From: Streptomyces scopuliridis RB72
GTDB taxonomy: Bacteria > Actinomycetota > Actinomycetes > Streptomycetales > Streptomycetaceae
Assembly: GCF_000718095.1 (NCBI RefSeq)
Contig: NZ_JOEI01000006.1
Span: 1-64,000, forward strand
Reading direction: 5' to 3'
Length of the DNA stretch: 64,000 nt
The position numbers and the translations under genes are program-made. This document shows, piece after piece, positions 27,808-37,484 of this stretch (the first letter of the stretch is position 1; every line of letters starts with the position of its first letter). Under the pieces are notes generated by a model. The model ran no database searches. It was given only the letters and a program-made list of their open reading frames with translations, and was not told the DNA's origin.

Positions 27808-28214
27808 ATGACGGCGACGCTCAATCTCTGGCGGCAGGGACCGCTCTGGTGGAACTGCGCGCCCAGCACAACCGGCTGACCGCACTGCCCCACACCATCG
27901 GCCGGCTCACCCGGCTCCGGGAGCTGTGGCTGCGTGGCAATGCGCTGGAGCGGCTTCCGGAATCCGTGGCGGATCTGGCCGAACTGCGCCATCTCGACGT
28001 CCGGGAGAACGCCCTGGCTGACATACCCGAGTCGTTGGCCGGTCTGCCCCTGCTCCGTCAGCTCGATCTACGGGCCAACCGCATCCGCGGGCTTCCGGAC
28101 TGGCTCGCCCGACTGCCCTCATTGGAGAAGCTGGATCTGCGCTGGAACGACATCGAGCCCCGGCCCCGCCTGCTCGACGCGCTGACGCGGCGCGGGTGCG
28201 TCGTCTTGCGGTGA
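27808..28214 (+). pseudogene. Leucine-rich-repeat gene with apparent N-terminal frameshift
   Basis: ATG at 27808 with GAGGGC just upstream gives MTATLNLWRQG, the usual opening of small streptomycete LRR proteins, but this frame soon leaves the repeat. The next frame carries five or so LRR units of about 23 residues (LRELWLRGNALERLPESVAD, LRHLDVRENALADIPESLAG, LRQLDLRANRIRGLPDWLAR) to the stop at 28214. A deletion near 27840 that removed about one repeat and shifted frame explains both. Alternatively translation starts at GTG 27849 in the LRR frame (AGGGA about 10 nt upstream), giving a shorter LRR protein of 121 aa. Confidence 0.65.
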
Positions 28215-28245
28215 GCGCCGTGGACACCACAGGACTCCGTCACCG

Positions 28246-29142
28246 TCACTGGCGATGTCCGGTGGCGTCGTGCTCCGCCGCGATGGACGCGAACTCCTGG
28301 ATCAGCGGGCTGCGCCGGCCGCTCGCCCAGGCCAGGCAGACCTGGTTGGGGGCGATGTCAAAGATCTCGACGTGGGTGACGTCGGGGCGGGTGTAGTACG
28401 TCGCGGTCGACAGGGGCAGGACGACCACACCACGCCCGGCCGCCACGTTCTCCAGCTTTTCCTCGACCGTCCGGATGGGCCGCGGTGCCGCCTGCCCGCC
28501 GGCGGAGCCTTCGGTGGAGAGCTCCGTGGCGATGTCGCGCCACTCGGGTACGGCGTCCGGGTCCTGCAACAGGTGCTCGTCCGCGAGGTCGTTGACGCTC
28601 AGGACGCCCTTGTGCGCGTAGGGGTGGTCCGCGGGGAGCACCGCCACGCGCGGCTCCGTCAGCAGGTTCCGCAGGCGCAGGCCGTGCCGGTCCAGGGGCA
28701 TGCGTACGTAGCCGACGTCGACCCGCCCGTCGTGGATCACCTCGGCCTGGTCGTCCCAGCTGGTTCTGACGACCTCGACCGAGAGGTCCGGATGACGGCG
28801 GGAGAGTTCCCGTACGGCGCCCGTGACGATCAGTCCAGGCATGAAGCCGATCGCGAACGTCTCCGTCCCCCGGGCCGCGCGGGCCAGTCGGCGGCGTGTG
28901 GCCTCCGCCGCCGCCAGCAGCGGCACGGCGTCGGCGAGGAGTTGCCGGCCCGCGGAGGTCAGCTCGGTGGCGCGCTTGTCGCGTACCAGGAGCTGGACCT
29001 TCAGTTCGCTCTCCAGCGCCTTGATCTGCCGGGAGAGCACCGGCTGCGCGATGTGCAGCTTCTCGGCGGCCCGCCCGAAGTGCAGTTCCTCGGCCACCGC
29101 GACGAAGTACCGCAGCTTACGGAGATCGAGGTCGAGGGCCAC
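28246..29142 (-). CDS. LysR-family transcriptional regulator
   Basis: 298 aa. Winged HTH at the N-terminus (LRYFVAVAEELHFGRAAEKL, HIAQPVLSRQIKALE), then the periplasmic-binding-like effector domain. GTG at 29142 has AAGGAG six bases upstream; a further upstream in-frame start lacks one. It follows the epimerase gene on the same strand with a repeat-bearing spacer, so target genes are not clear from position. Confidence 0.93.
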   Translation of the reverse strand: MALDLDLRKLRYFVAVAEELHFGRAAEKLHIAQPVLSRQIKALESELKVQLLVRDKRATELTSAGRQLLADAVPLLAAAEATRRRLARAARGTETFAIGFMPGLIVTGAVRELSRRHPDLSVEVVRTSWDDQAEVIHDGRVDVGYVRMPLDRHGLRLRNLLTEPRVAVLPADHPYAHKGVLSVNDLADEHLLQDPDAVPEWRDIATELSTEGSAGGQAAPRPIRTVEEKLENVAAGRGVVVLPLSTATYYTRPDVTHVEIFDIAPNQVCLAWASGRRSPLIQEFASIAAEHDATGHRQ

Positions 29143-29166
29143 GGGGTGCTCCTTCCACACGTTGGT

Positions 29167-29230
29167 GCTCGGGGCCGCCCATGCTCGGGGCCGCCCGTGC
29201 TCGGGGCCGCCCGTGCTCGGGGCCGCCCGT
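29167..29230. repeat. 16-bp tandem repeat, four units
   Basis: Four units of GCTCGGGGCCGCCCGT (first unit ends AT) in the spacer between the epimerase stop and the LysR start, followed by a partial fifth. GC-rich, able to fold; possible transcription attenuator. Confidence 0.9.
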
Positions 29231-29272
29231 GCTCGGGGCGGCGGGCGGGTGCTCGGCTGCCGACCGGCTCGG

Positions 29273-30139
29273 TCAGTGTGCGGCCAGTTCCGTCAGCGGA
29301 TCCAGCCGTACGGGGTTCCAGCCCAGCCGCCGGCGCGCGCGGGCGCCCGTGAGCCGCTGGTCCAGCGCGAAGGCCTCGGCGACCGGTCCCATCTCCTCCG
29401 TCGCCTCGTCCATCGTCAGATGCCGGATCGCGCCCGGCCGCCCCATGGCCCGGCTGAGCGCCTCGGAGACCTGGAGCGCGGTGGGGTTCCGGTCGCCGAC
29501 GCCCGCGTAGACGGATCCGGCGGGGGCCGCCAGCGCCAGCACGTACAGCTCGGCGAGGTCCTCGACATGGACCAGCGACCAGTGGTTGGACCCGTCCCCC
29601 ACGCACGGGACAGCGCCCGCCGCCCGCCCGGGAGCCGCGTAGAACGTCTCGATCAGCCCGGCCGAGCGGCCGTACACCAGGCCGGGCATCACCACCACGG
29701 GCCGCTCGCCCGTGGCCGCCCGCGCGAGGACGCGCTTCTCGTTCTCCACGCGCCATGCCGTCAGCCTCGGCGGTTTCAACGGCGCGTCCTCGTCGACGAT
29801 CCCGGCGGTGTCGCCGTAGACCCACACCCCACCGGTGTGCACGTACGGGCGGGCTCCCGCGCCGTCCTGCATCGCCTCGGCGGCGGCGCGGTCGACCTCG
29901 GCGGCGTCCGTACCGGCGTACTGGCCCAGGTGCAGAACACCGTCCGCGGCGCGCGCCGCCTCGCGGAGCACGGACACGTCGGTGAGCTCGCCACGGACCG
30001 GGCTCGCGCCCAGACCGGTCACGACCCGCTCGGAGGCATCGCTCCGTACCAGCGCCGCGACCTCGATTCCCCGCCGGACCAGCGCCTCGGTGGTGGCCTG
30101 CCCGATGTAGCCGGACCCTCCCGTCACGAAGACCTTCAT
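29273..30139 (-). CDS. NAD-dependent epimerase/dehydratase family protein
   Basis: 288 aa extended SDR. Rossmann motif VFVTGGSGYIGQ at the N-terminus. The catalytic YxxxK is not obvious; VWVYGDTAG occupies the region where many atypical SDRs keep only part of it. ATG at 30139 has GGAAGGGAG upstream. Probably a sugar- or small-molecule oxidoreductase; substrate unknown. Confidence 0.85.
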   Translation of the reverse strand: MKVFVTGGSGYIGQATTEALVRRGIEVAALVRSDASERVVTGLGASPVRGELTDVSVLREAARAADGVLHLGQYAGTDAAEVDRAAAEAMQDGAGARPYVHTGGVWVYGDTAGIVDEDAPLKPPRLTAWRVENEKRVLARAATGERPVVVMPGLVYGRSAGLIETFYAAPGRAAGAVPCVGDGSNHWSLVHVEDLAELYVLALAAPAGSVYAGVGDRNPTALQVSEALSRAMGRPGAIRHLTMDEATEEMGPVAEAFALDQRLTGARARRRLGWNPVRLDPLTELAAH

Positions 30140-30433
30140 GATCGCTCCCTTCCGGAGTGACGAACCCCGAGTGACGAACTTCCTCGGTGGTGAACTCGGC
30201 ACTACCGACTCTGCTCGCGGAGGGGGCCGACGGTCCAAGACCTGGTCCGGCGTCTGTCATGCCCGGCGGGTATCAGTCCAGGTCAGAGGGTTGGCGGCGG
30301 GATCGGCCGACCGGGTGATCGCTCGGGGGCCGGACGCCTGGCGCCGGTCAGCCGCTCGCCGACCGGGCCTCGACGATCCGGTCCAAGGCCGCACCGGGGG
30401 CCGCTTCAGGCGATCACCAGCGGTCACCAGCGG
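30140..30433. other. 294-bp intergenic region
   Basis: No gene found. Near the left end the decamer CGGTCACCAG occurs in three adjacent near-copies (about 30412-30441), running into the stop of the P450 gene. Confidence 0.4.
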
Positions 30434-31645
30434 TCACCAGCGCACCGGGAGCGTACGCAGTCCGCGCAGCAGGCTCGGGCGCCACTCGGGGGCGGCGGTC
30501 GCGTCGTCGAGGGCGAGGTCCGGGAAGCGGTCCAGCAGCGCGGGCAGCGCGACGGAGGCTTCGAGGCGGGCGAGCGGGGCGCCGAGGCAGTGGTGGATGC
30601 CGTGGCTGAAGGCGAGCTGAGCGCGGTTCACCGCGGGGTCACGGCGGATGTCGAAGCGCTCGGGGTCCGCGAAGCGCGCCGGATCGCGGTTGGCGGCGGC
30701 GAGGGAGAGCACGACGCGCTCGCCCCGCGGGATCGGCGTACCGGCCAGCGTCACGGGCTCGGCGGTGTAGCGGTACGCGGCGATCTGCGCCGACGGCTCG
30801 TACCGCAGCGTCTCCTCGATCGCGCCCTCCAGCAGCCCGGGATCGGCGCGCAGGGCGGCGAGTTGGTCCGGGTGGCGCAGCAGCAGATGGACGGCGCTGG
30901 AGAGGAGATTGACGGTCGTCTCGTGCCCGGCGACGAGCAGCAGGAACGCCATGCCGAGGAGTTCGTCGGGCGCGAGACGGTCGCCGTCGTCGCCGTCGGA
31001 GTCGTGCGTACGGACGAGGGCGTGCAGCAGGTCGGCGTCCTCTCCGGGGGCGAGGTGGCGCTTCTCCTCGATGAGCCCGGTGAGATATTCGGTCATCGCG
31101 GTCGCGCCGGCCATCGCGGCCTCCGCGTCGGTGACGGCGACGATCGCGCTCGACCAGCGGTGGAACGCTTCGCGGTCGGCGGCCGGGACGCCGAGGAGTT
31201 CACAGATGACGGTGATCGGCAGCGGAAAGGCGTACGCGTCGACGAGATCGGCGCCACCGGCCGGGGCCATGGCGTCGAGGAGTTCGGCGGAGATGCGCCG
31301 AATGCGCGGCTCCAGCTCCGCGATACGGCGAGCGGTGAACTGCCGTGAGACGAGCGCGCGGAGCCGGGTGTGATCGGGCGGGTCGACCTGGAGCATGTTG
31401 CGCCCGATCGCGTAACCGCCGTCGCTGTCGAACTCGGCGGAGTGCCGTATGTCGTTACGCAGCCGCGTGTCCCCGAGCGCGGCGCGGACGGCGTCGTACC
31501 CGAGGACCAGCCAGACCGCCTCGCCCGCGGGCATCCGTATACGGCGGACGGGGCCTTCGGCGCGGAGCGACTGATAGGCGGGATAGGGGTCGGCGAAGAA
31601 GTCGGGGGCGGCGGAGGTGAGTTCGGTGAGGTGGTCTGCGCGCAT
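30434..31645 (-). CDS. Cytochrome P450
   Basis: 403 aa, normal length for a bacterial class I P450. I-helix motif AGHETT, K-helix E-x-x-R in EETLRYEP, and heme-binding FSHGIHHCLGAP with the cysteine ligand. ATG at 31645 has AGGGAG upstream. No ferredoxin or reductase gene is adjacent, and no pathway gene clearly belongs with it. It could hydroxylate a secondary metabolite. Confidence 0.96.
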   Translation of the reverse strand: MRADHLTELTSAAPDFFADPYPAYQSLRAEGPVRRIRMPAGEAVWLVLGYDAVRAALGDTRLRNDIRHSAEFDSDGGYAIGRNMLQVDPPDHTRLRALVSRQFTARRIAELEPRIRRISAELLDAMAPAGGADLVDAYAFPLPITVICELLGVPAADREAFHRWSSAIVAVTDAEAAMAGATAMTEYLTGLIEEKRHLAPGEDADLLHALVRTHDSDGDDGDRLAPDELLGMAFLLLVAGHETTVNLLSSAVHLLLRHPDQLAALRADPGLLEGAIEETLRYEPSAQIAAYRYTAEPVTLAGTPIPRGERVVLSLAAANRDPARFADPERFDIRRDPAVNRAQLAFSHGIHHCLGAPLARLEASVALPALLDRFPDLALDDATAAPEWRPSLLRGLRTLPVRW

Positions 31646-31750
31646 GGTGGCTCCCTGGATAATCGGGGACAGCTCCCCGTTTCCTCTCGCGCCGAGCCTA
31701 CCAACAACCGGGGACAGAACCGGGGACACCTCCACGCTTCAGCCCGGGAG

Positions 31751-33340
31751 CTACTCCCACTCCACGGTGAGCGTCGCCCCCGCGCCCGACCTGAGGAAGA
31801 CGTACGCCGTGGCGGCGGGCGCCGAGGCGAGGCGGAGGCGGGTCTGTGTGATGCCGGTCGGGTTGACCGTCGTGAAGGCGGTGGACGACTTCGTTCCCGA
31901 GGTGAAGGCGCCGATCTCCGCCGCCCCCGTCGCCGAGGCCGGGGCCGACCAGTCGTCGGCGGCCGTCGCGCAGGTCGCGCCGAAGCAGCCGGTTCTGATG
32001 TCCAGGAGCAGCCGGTTGCCCGCCGCCCAGGGGTCACCGGCGCCGCTCGCGCGCGTCACCGTCACGAACGCCCGCGTCACGCGCGCGTCGTCCGGGACGG
32101 ACGAGGTGTCGAACGAGAACAGGGCCCGGTTGTGCAGCCCGTCCGTGCCCCGGCCGACGGCGACCCCGAGGCTTCCTTCGAGCGTGCCCACGGCCGGGCC
32201 GTCTCCGGTCGCGGACGCCTTCACGTAGCCGTCGTCCGCGGCCAGGCTCGGCAGTACGGCGCTCCCGGCGCCGGGCTCGGGCCCCGGACCGGGGGATCCG
32301 GCGCCGTCCAGGTGCCAGAACAGGCCGATCCGGTACGAGGCGCACAGCCCGACGTCGAGGATGTACGCGCCCGCCGTGCCGCACTGCTCAGGGCCGGTGC
32401 CCGGGTCGACCGGCTGGCCGTGTCCCATGCCGGTCAGCGAGTACGTCTCTACCACGTCCCGTCCGGCGCCGTCGCGGTACACAGCGTGTGGATAACCGGC
32501 CACGGTGTCGGTGGCGTCGGGCGTCGCGTCCGTACCGTGGACGGCGGTCCACTGCTCCACCGTCTCCGTCAGATTGGCCGGGACGACCGTCGTGTCCGTC
32601 GTCCCCTGCCAGACCGAGACCGTGGGCCAGGGTCCGCCGTAACCGGGGTACGCGGCACGGACCTTGTCGGCCCAGGCCGACGGCGACAGGTTCGTCCCCG
32701 GGTTCATGCAGGTGTACGCGGCGAGCACGCTGGTCGCGCACGCGTACGGCAGCCCGGCCACCGGTGCTCCGGCGGCGAAGACGTCCGGGTAGGCGGCGAG
32801 CACGACGTTGGTCATCGCGGCCCCCGCGGACAGCCCCGTCGCGTAGACCCGGGCGGGGTCGCTGCCCAGGTCGCTCTTCATCCGGTCGGTCATCTGCTTG
32901 ACCGACAGCGCCTCGCCCGCGCCGCGCGCGATGTCACCGGATTCGAACCAGTTGAAGCAGGAGTTGAGGTTGTTGCCGGACTGCTGCTGGGGCAGCAGCA
33001 GGGCGAAGCCCCACTGGTCCGCCCACTTCGTCCAGCCGGTCTCCGAGTCGTACGCCGCCGCCGACTGCGTGCAGCCGTGCATCGCCACCACGAGGGGCCG
33101 GCCTGCGGGCAGGCCGTCCGGGACGTAGCGGAACATCCGCAGATTGCCGGGGTTCGTACCGAAGCCGCTCACTTCGGTGAGCGTCGCGGCCCGCGCCTCG
33201 GGGACGAACCCGGGGCCGCCCGCGCCGAGCAGGGCGACCAGCAGCGCCAACAGCATCCCCGCCGTGGTGAGTCGTCGTGCCGTGCTTCGTTTCGCCGTAC
33301 CTCGTAGGGCGGTTCGCTTCGTCCAGGTGCTCTCCCGCAT
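31751..33340 (-). CDS. Secreted PHB depolymerase-family esterase with C-terminal beta-sandwich module
   Basis: 529 aa. Signal peptide (MLLALLVALLGAGG...ARA, cleavage about residue 51). Esterase domain: oxyanion MHGCTQSA (about 87), nucleophile GLSAG (S171), with Asp and His in GTTDTTVVP and GMGHGQP. From about residue 375 a C-terminal domain (DGYVKASATG to TLTVEWE) looks like a DNRLRE/carbohydrate-binding type sandwich. The family includes PHB depolymerases, feruloyl and acetylxylan esterases; the added module favours plant polysaccharide or polyester attachment. ATG at 33340 with AAGGAG. Confidence 0.9.
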   Translation of the reverse strand: MRESTWTKRTALRGTAKRSTARRLTTAGMLLALLVALLGAGGPGFVPEARAATLTEVSGFGTNPGNLRMFRYVPDGLPAGRPLVVAMHGCTQSAAAYDSETGWTKWADQWGFALLLPQQQSGNNLNSCFNWFESGDIARGAGEALSVKQMTDRMKSDLGSDPARVYATGLSAGAAMTNVVLAAYPDVFAAGAPVAGLPYACATSVLAAYTCMNPGTNLSPSAWADKVRAAYPGYGGPWPTVSVWQGTTDTTVVPANLTETVEQWTAVHGTDATPDATDTVAGYPHAVYRDGAGRDVVETYSLTGMGHGQPVDPGTGPEQCGTAGAYILDVGLCASYRIGLFWHLDGAGSPGPGPEPGAGSAVLPSLAADDGYVKASATGDGPAVGTLEGSLGVAVGRGTDGLHNRALFSFDTSSVPDDARVTRAFVTVTRASGAGDPWAAGNRLLLDIRTGCFGATCATAADDWSAPASATGAAEIGAFTSGTKSSTAFTTVNPTGITQTRLRLASAPAATAYVFLRSGAGATLTVEWE

Positions 33341-33437
33341 GGCGGCTCCTTCGCGGCGGTCCCTCGTGTCCGTCACCCTTGACGGGCTACGGACACTAGG
33401 GGCGCGCTCGGGCCGCGCAGCACGGCCCGGACCGCCA

Positions 33438-34958
33438 TCAATCCCGCGGAGACGTGGGCTCCGGCCACATGGACAACGCCTGAGCGGAATCCTCCGGGCC
33501 CGCCGCCCGCCCCGCCCCCAGCTCCGGCCGCTCCCGGATCCCGAATTCCCGGCGCAGCGCCGAAAGAGCCGCGAGATAGCCGGACATGCCATGGACACTG
33601 GGCCCCGGCGGTGTCGACGCCGAGCAGAGATAGACCCCTGGCAGCGGCGTCCGGTAGGGGTCGAGCCGCGGGGTGGGGCGCAGCAGCGACTGCTTGAGGG
33701 TCATCGCCCCGCCGCCGATGTCCCCGCCCACGTAATTCGGGTTGTACGCCTCGTACGCGGCGGCCGGGATCCCGCGCTGGGCGACGATGGTGTCGGTGAA
33801 CCCCGGCGCGTACTGCTCGATGCGCGCGCGCACCATCTCCAGCGGATCGGTGTCGTCGCCGTTCGGTACGTGCGCGTACGCCCACACCGGCCGCTTGCCG
33901 GGCCTGGCGCGCCCCGGGTCGGTGGCCGCGGGGTCGACCAGCAGGACGAAGGGCTCGGACGTGGCGACGCCCCTGGCCGTCAGGGTCTCCTGGCGGAACA
34001 TCTCCGCCTGGGTGCCCGCGAGGTGGACCGTACCGGCCTTGCCGACCTCCGGGTTGGCCCATGGGATCGGTTCCGACACCAGGAAGTCGGCCTTCGCCGC
34101 CCCCGGCCCGTACCGGAACGCGTCGAGCCGCCGCCGGTAGCGCGCGGGCAGCCGGTCACCGGCGATCGCGGTGAAGCCCTTGGGGCTGGTGTCCAGGAAC
34201 ACCGCCTTCACATCGCCGAGTTCGCGCAGATCGCCGATGGGGCGGCCGGTGTGGAACGTACCGCCGTGCGCGGTGATGTCGGCGGCCAGCGCGTCCGCGA
34301 TACGGGCGCTCCCGCCGCGCGGCAGCGGCCAGCCGGTGCCGTGGGCGAGATGGCCGAGCAGCAGGGCGACCCCGGCCGAGGCGAGGGTGGGCATTCTGCC
34401 GATGGAGTGCGCGGCGACGCCGGCGAGCAGGGACTTCGCCCGCTCACCGGCGAACCGCCCGGCGGCGAGCGGGGTCCCGTGCGCCAGCGCCCTGGTGGGC
34501 AGGAGCAGCGGGGCCGGCAGATCGCGCGGCAGCCCGCGCCCGCCGGAGAGGATCAGATCGACGATGCCCTCGCTGTGGTTCAGCAGCGGCGCCATGAGCC
34601 GGCGCCAGCGCCGTCCGTCGGGGCCGAGGTGCTCGCAGGTGGCGTCGAGGTCGCGGTAGGCGAGCCCGGCGTCGCCGCCGTCGAGGGGGTGCGCGTAGCT
34701 GATCTCGGGGTGGAGCAGTTCGACCCCGCGCGCACCGAGGTCGAACTCGCGGAAGAAGCGCGAGGCCGCGGCCATCGGATGCACGGCGGAGCAGATGTCG
34801 TGGACGACGTCGTCATCGAAGAGGGGTTCGGTGCGCAGCCCTCCGCCGATGGTGTCCCTGGCCTCGTAGAGCTCGACGGTGAGGCCGGCCCTGGCGAGCG
34901 TGACGGCGGCGGCCAGGCCGTTGGGCCCGGTCCCGACGACGACGGCGTCCGCTGTCAT
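33438..34958 (-). CDS. Phytoene desaturase-like FAD-dependent oxidoreductase
   Basis: 506 aa. FAD-binding motif VVVGTGPNGLAAAVTLARAG (residues 5-24), GGGLRTEPLFDDDVVHDICS, and the C-terminal PGVYLCSASTPPGPSVHGMSG typical of the CrtI-like NAD(P)/FAD oxidoreductases. ATG at 34958 has GGGAGGG six bases upstream. It lies 64 bp after the linaridin-cluster ABC transporter on the same strand, so it could be a tailoring enzyme of that cluster or an independent gene. Confidence 0.9.
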   Translation of the reverse strand: MTADAVVVGTGPNGLAAAVTLARAGLTVELYEARDTIGGGLRTEPLFDDDVVHDICSAVHPMAAASRFFREFDLGARGVELLHPEISYAHPLDGGDAGLAYRDLDATCEHLGPDGRRWRRLMAPLLNHSEGIVDLILSGGRGLPRDLPAPLLLPTRALAHGTPLAAGRFAGERAKSLLAGVAAHSIGRMPTLASAGVALLLGHLAHGTGWPLPRGGSARIADALAADITAHGGTFHTGRPIGDLRELGDVKAVFLDTSPKGFTAIAGDRLPARYRRRLDAFRYGPGAAKADFLVSEPIPWANPEVGKAGTVHLAGTQAEMFRQETLTARGVATSEPFVLLVDPAATDPGRARPGKRPVWAYAHVPNGDDTDPLEMVRARIEQYAPGFTDTIVAQRGIPAAAYEAYNPNYVGGDIGGGAMTLKQSLLRPTPRLDPYRTPLPGVYLCSASTPPGPSVHGMSGYLAALSALRREFGIRERPELGAGRAAGPEDSAQALSMWPEPTSPRD

Positions 34959-35022
34959 GCCACACCCTCCCGAAGTACCCGCGCACCCGACGCACCCCAT
35001 GCGCCCAGCACACCCGACATTG

Positions 35023-36726
35023 TCACGCCGCGACCTCCTGATGCCTGGAGAGCCGCTGATACAGGTCGTCCGTCGTGGTCAGTTCCGTATGCGTGCCGGT
35101 CGCCCGGACACCGCCCCGGTCCAGCACGATGATCTGGTCCGCCTGCGTGATGGTCGAGATCCGGTGGGCGATCGCGATCACCGCGCAGGTCCCGGAGATG
35201 GCGGTGATGGTGTCCCGCAGCGCGTCCTCCGCCTCGCTGTCCAGATTGGCGGTCGCCTCGTCCAGCAGCACGATGTGCGGCCGTTGCAGCAGCGTGCGCG
35301 CGATGGCCAGGCGCTGCTTCTGCCCGCCGGACAATCCCGCGCCGCGCTCGCCGAGTTCGGTCTCCAGTCCCTCGGGCAGGGCCCTGATCACCTCGCCCAG
35401 ATGGGCCATGCGCAGCGCGTCCGCGATGTCCTTCTCGCTCGCGTCGGGCGCGGCGTAGGTGAGGTTCTCGCGGATGGTGCCCCGCATCAGGCTGTGGTCC
35501 TGCTCGACATAGCCGATCTGGCCGCGTATCTGCTCCAGCGGCATGGTCGCCGTATCCGTCCCGCCCAGCAGGACGGTGCCGGAGTCGGGCCCGTAGAAGC
35601 GTTCGATGAGCTGGAAGACGGTGGTCTTGCCCGCTCCCGAGGGGCCGACGATCGCGGTGAGGCCCTTGTCGGGGACGGTGAAGGACACCGTGTCGAGGAC
35701 GGGCTCCTCGCTGCCGGGGTACGAGAACGAGACGCGGTCGAAGGCGATCGCGTGGCCCCGGGTGGCGACGGGAGCGGCGTCCGGGTCGAGTTCCTCCTGC
35801 TCGATGCCGGCCAGCTCGCCGATCCGGTCGAGGGCCGCGCGGCCCTGCTGGAACTGGGCGATCGACATGAACAGCATCACCAGCGGCGACACCAGATAGA
35901 AGAGGTACATCATGAACGAGGTCAGGTCCGCGGGCGGCATCGCGCCGGTCGCCACCCGGGCCATCCCCCACGCGATGACGACCGTCAGGGCGACCTGCGT
36001 ACCGACGTTCATCGCGGGCGTGAGCATCGCGGACAGCGCCGAGACCCGGACCCCGGAGCGGCGCGCCTTCCGCGCGAAGCCGGTGATGCGCTCTGTCTCG
36101 CGGTCCTCGGCACGCGACGCCTTGACGGTGCTCATCGCGCCGAGCACCCGCATCAGCGCGGAGCCGAAGTCGCTGGTGTGCTCGCGGTTGATGACCGCCA
36201 CCTTCCGCACCCGGCGGGCCAGCAGCAGCGACACGACGCTGGCGAGCCCCAGGCACAGCAGGGTCACGGCGAGGAGCAGCGGATCGATCCACGCCATCAG
36301 CGCGATTCCGCCGATGACCATGAATCCGCTGGTGACGATCTGCGCGAGGGCCTGCGCCATGCAGATACGCGCGAGCGAGGTGTCGGTGACCATACGGGTG
36401 AAGACGTCGCCCTGTTCCCAGCGCGCGAACGCGGCGGTACGGGAGCGCAGCAGCCGCGCGGTCAGCACATGGCGGATGTCGAAGACGATGTTCTCACCGG
36501 CCCGGCCGATCGCGTAGGCGTGGGCGGCGGCGAGCGCCGCGTCCGTCACGAACAGCGCCGCCGCGAGCAGGATCGGTACGAACAGTGAGCGGTCACCGGC
36601 GACGGCCTTGATCATCTCGCCGATGGCCAGCGGCTGCGCCAGCGTGGCCGCGGATCCCAGGATTCCCAGGATTGTGCCGGCCAGCAGGAGCACGCGGTGC
36701 CCGCGGGCTATCGACCAGACGTTCAC
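35023..36726 (-). CDS. ABC transporter, fused membrane and ATPase domains (linaridin export, LinT-like)
   Basis: 567 aa. Six-helix ABC_membrane domain in the first about 320 residues, then the ATPase domain: Walker A GPSGAGKTT (about 362), signature LSGGQKQR (about 467), Walker B IVLLDEA. No N-terminal C39 peptidase domain, so it does not cut the leader. GTG at 36726 overlaps the methyltransferase stop (GTGA). Position in the chain of overlapping genes after the methyltransferase suggests it exports the mature peptide. Confidence 0.92.
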   Translation of the reverse strand: MNVWSIARGHRVLLLAGTILGILGSAATLAQPLAIGEMIKAVAGDRSLFVPILLAAALFVTDAALAAAHAYAIGRAGENIVFDIRHVLTARLLRSRTAAFARWEQGDVFTRMVTDTSLARICMAQALAQIVTSGFMVIGGIALMAWIDPLLLAVTLLCLGLASVVSLLLARRVRKVAVINREHTSDFGSALMRVLGAMSTVKASRAEDRETERITGFARKARRSGVRVSALSAMLTPAMNVGTQVALTVVIAWGMARVATGAMPPADLTSFMMYLFYLVSPLVMLFMSIAQFQQGRAALDRIGELAGIEQEELDPDAAPVATRGHAIAFDRVSFSYPGSEEPVLDTVSFTVPDKGLTAIVGPSGAGKTTVFQLIERFYGPDSGTVLLGGTDTATMPLEQIRGQIGYVEQDHSLMRGTIRENLTYAAPDASEKDIADALRMAHLGEVIRALPEGLETELGERGAGLSGGQKQRLAIARTLLQRPHIVLLDEATANLDSEAEDALRDTITAISGTCAVIAIAHRISTITQADQIIVLDRGGVRATGTHTELTTTDDLYQRLSRHQEVAA

Positions 36727-37484
36727 GCCGCGGCCTTGGTGTAGACCGAGACGAACATCGGCGACTGCTCGCTGTAGGGCGACTCGTCCCAGCCCGCGAA
36801 CCGCTGCTCGGGCTCCAGTCCGGCGTCGCGCGCGTACGCGTCGACCTCGTCCGGGGTGGTGAGGCGGGACGCCTCGGAGCCGACGCGGGTGGTCCCGTCC
36901 GACTCGTACCAGATGTGGGAGCAGAGCCAGATGGAGCCCTCGGGCAGCAGGGTGGAGTGGGTCTGGAGTCCGGTGCCCGGTTCCGGATATGGCGTGAAAT
37001 AGGTGTCGCGGCTGCGGCCTTCGTGGAGCGCGAGGATGGCGGGCTTGTTGTGTGTCTCGATGACGAGCCGGCCGCCGGGCCGCAGCAGGTCCGCCGCACG
37101 CCGCATGGCCAGCTGCTGGTCCTCGGGGGTGAGCAGCATGGAGAGCGTTCCGCAGACGCAGTACACGAGACCGTACCGCTCCTCGGAGGTGTACGTACGG
37201 ATGTCGCCGTGGACCGGCTCGACCTCGGCGGCGCCGGGCTCGGCGCGCAGCGTGGCCAGCATCTCCTCGGAGGAGTCCACCCCGGTCACCCGGCCGACAT
37301 GCCCGGACAGCGGTACGGCGATACGGCCGGTGCCGACGCCGAACTCCAGGGTGCCGGCGGAGTGATCGGGGTGGAGGTCGGCGATCTTCTTGGCGACCCC
37401 GGCCGCCGCTCCGTCCTTCGGGAACAGCCGGTCGTACCAACCGTCGAACTGGCGGCCGTAACCTATGTCGGCTATCGCGTTCAC
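36723..37484 (-). CDS. SAM-dependent methyltransferase (CypM/LinM-like)
   Basis: 253 aa. Class I fold with motif I TLEFGVGTGRIAVPL (about 44-58), then GVDSSEEML and a post-motif LLRPGGRLVIE. In cypemycin, the CypM enzyme of similar size dimethylates the N-terminal alanine; both precursor cores here would start with Ala, which fits. GTG at 37484 overlaps the stop of the preceding 55-aa peptide gene (GTGA), and its own stop overlaps the transporter start. The CypM-like role is inferred from context. Confidence 0.88.
   Translation of the reverse strand: MNAIADIGYGRQFDGWYDRLFPKDGAAAGVAKKIADLHPDHSAGTLEFGVGTGRIAVPLSGHVGRVTGVDSSEEMLATLRAEPGAAEVEPVHGDIRTYTSEERYGLVYCVCGTLSMLLTPEDQQLAMRRAADLLRPGGRLVIETHNKPAILALHEGRSRDTYFTPYPEPGTGLQTHSTLLPEGSIWLCSHIWYESDGTTRVGSEASRLTTPDEVDAYARDAGLEPEQRFAGWDESPYSEQSPMFVSVYTKAAA

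Noticed and set aside
27723..27848. N-terminal extension of the LRR frame
   Set aside because: It overlaps the MTATLNLWRQG start in another frame and has no LRR character.
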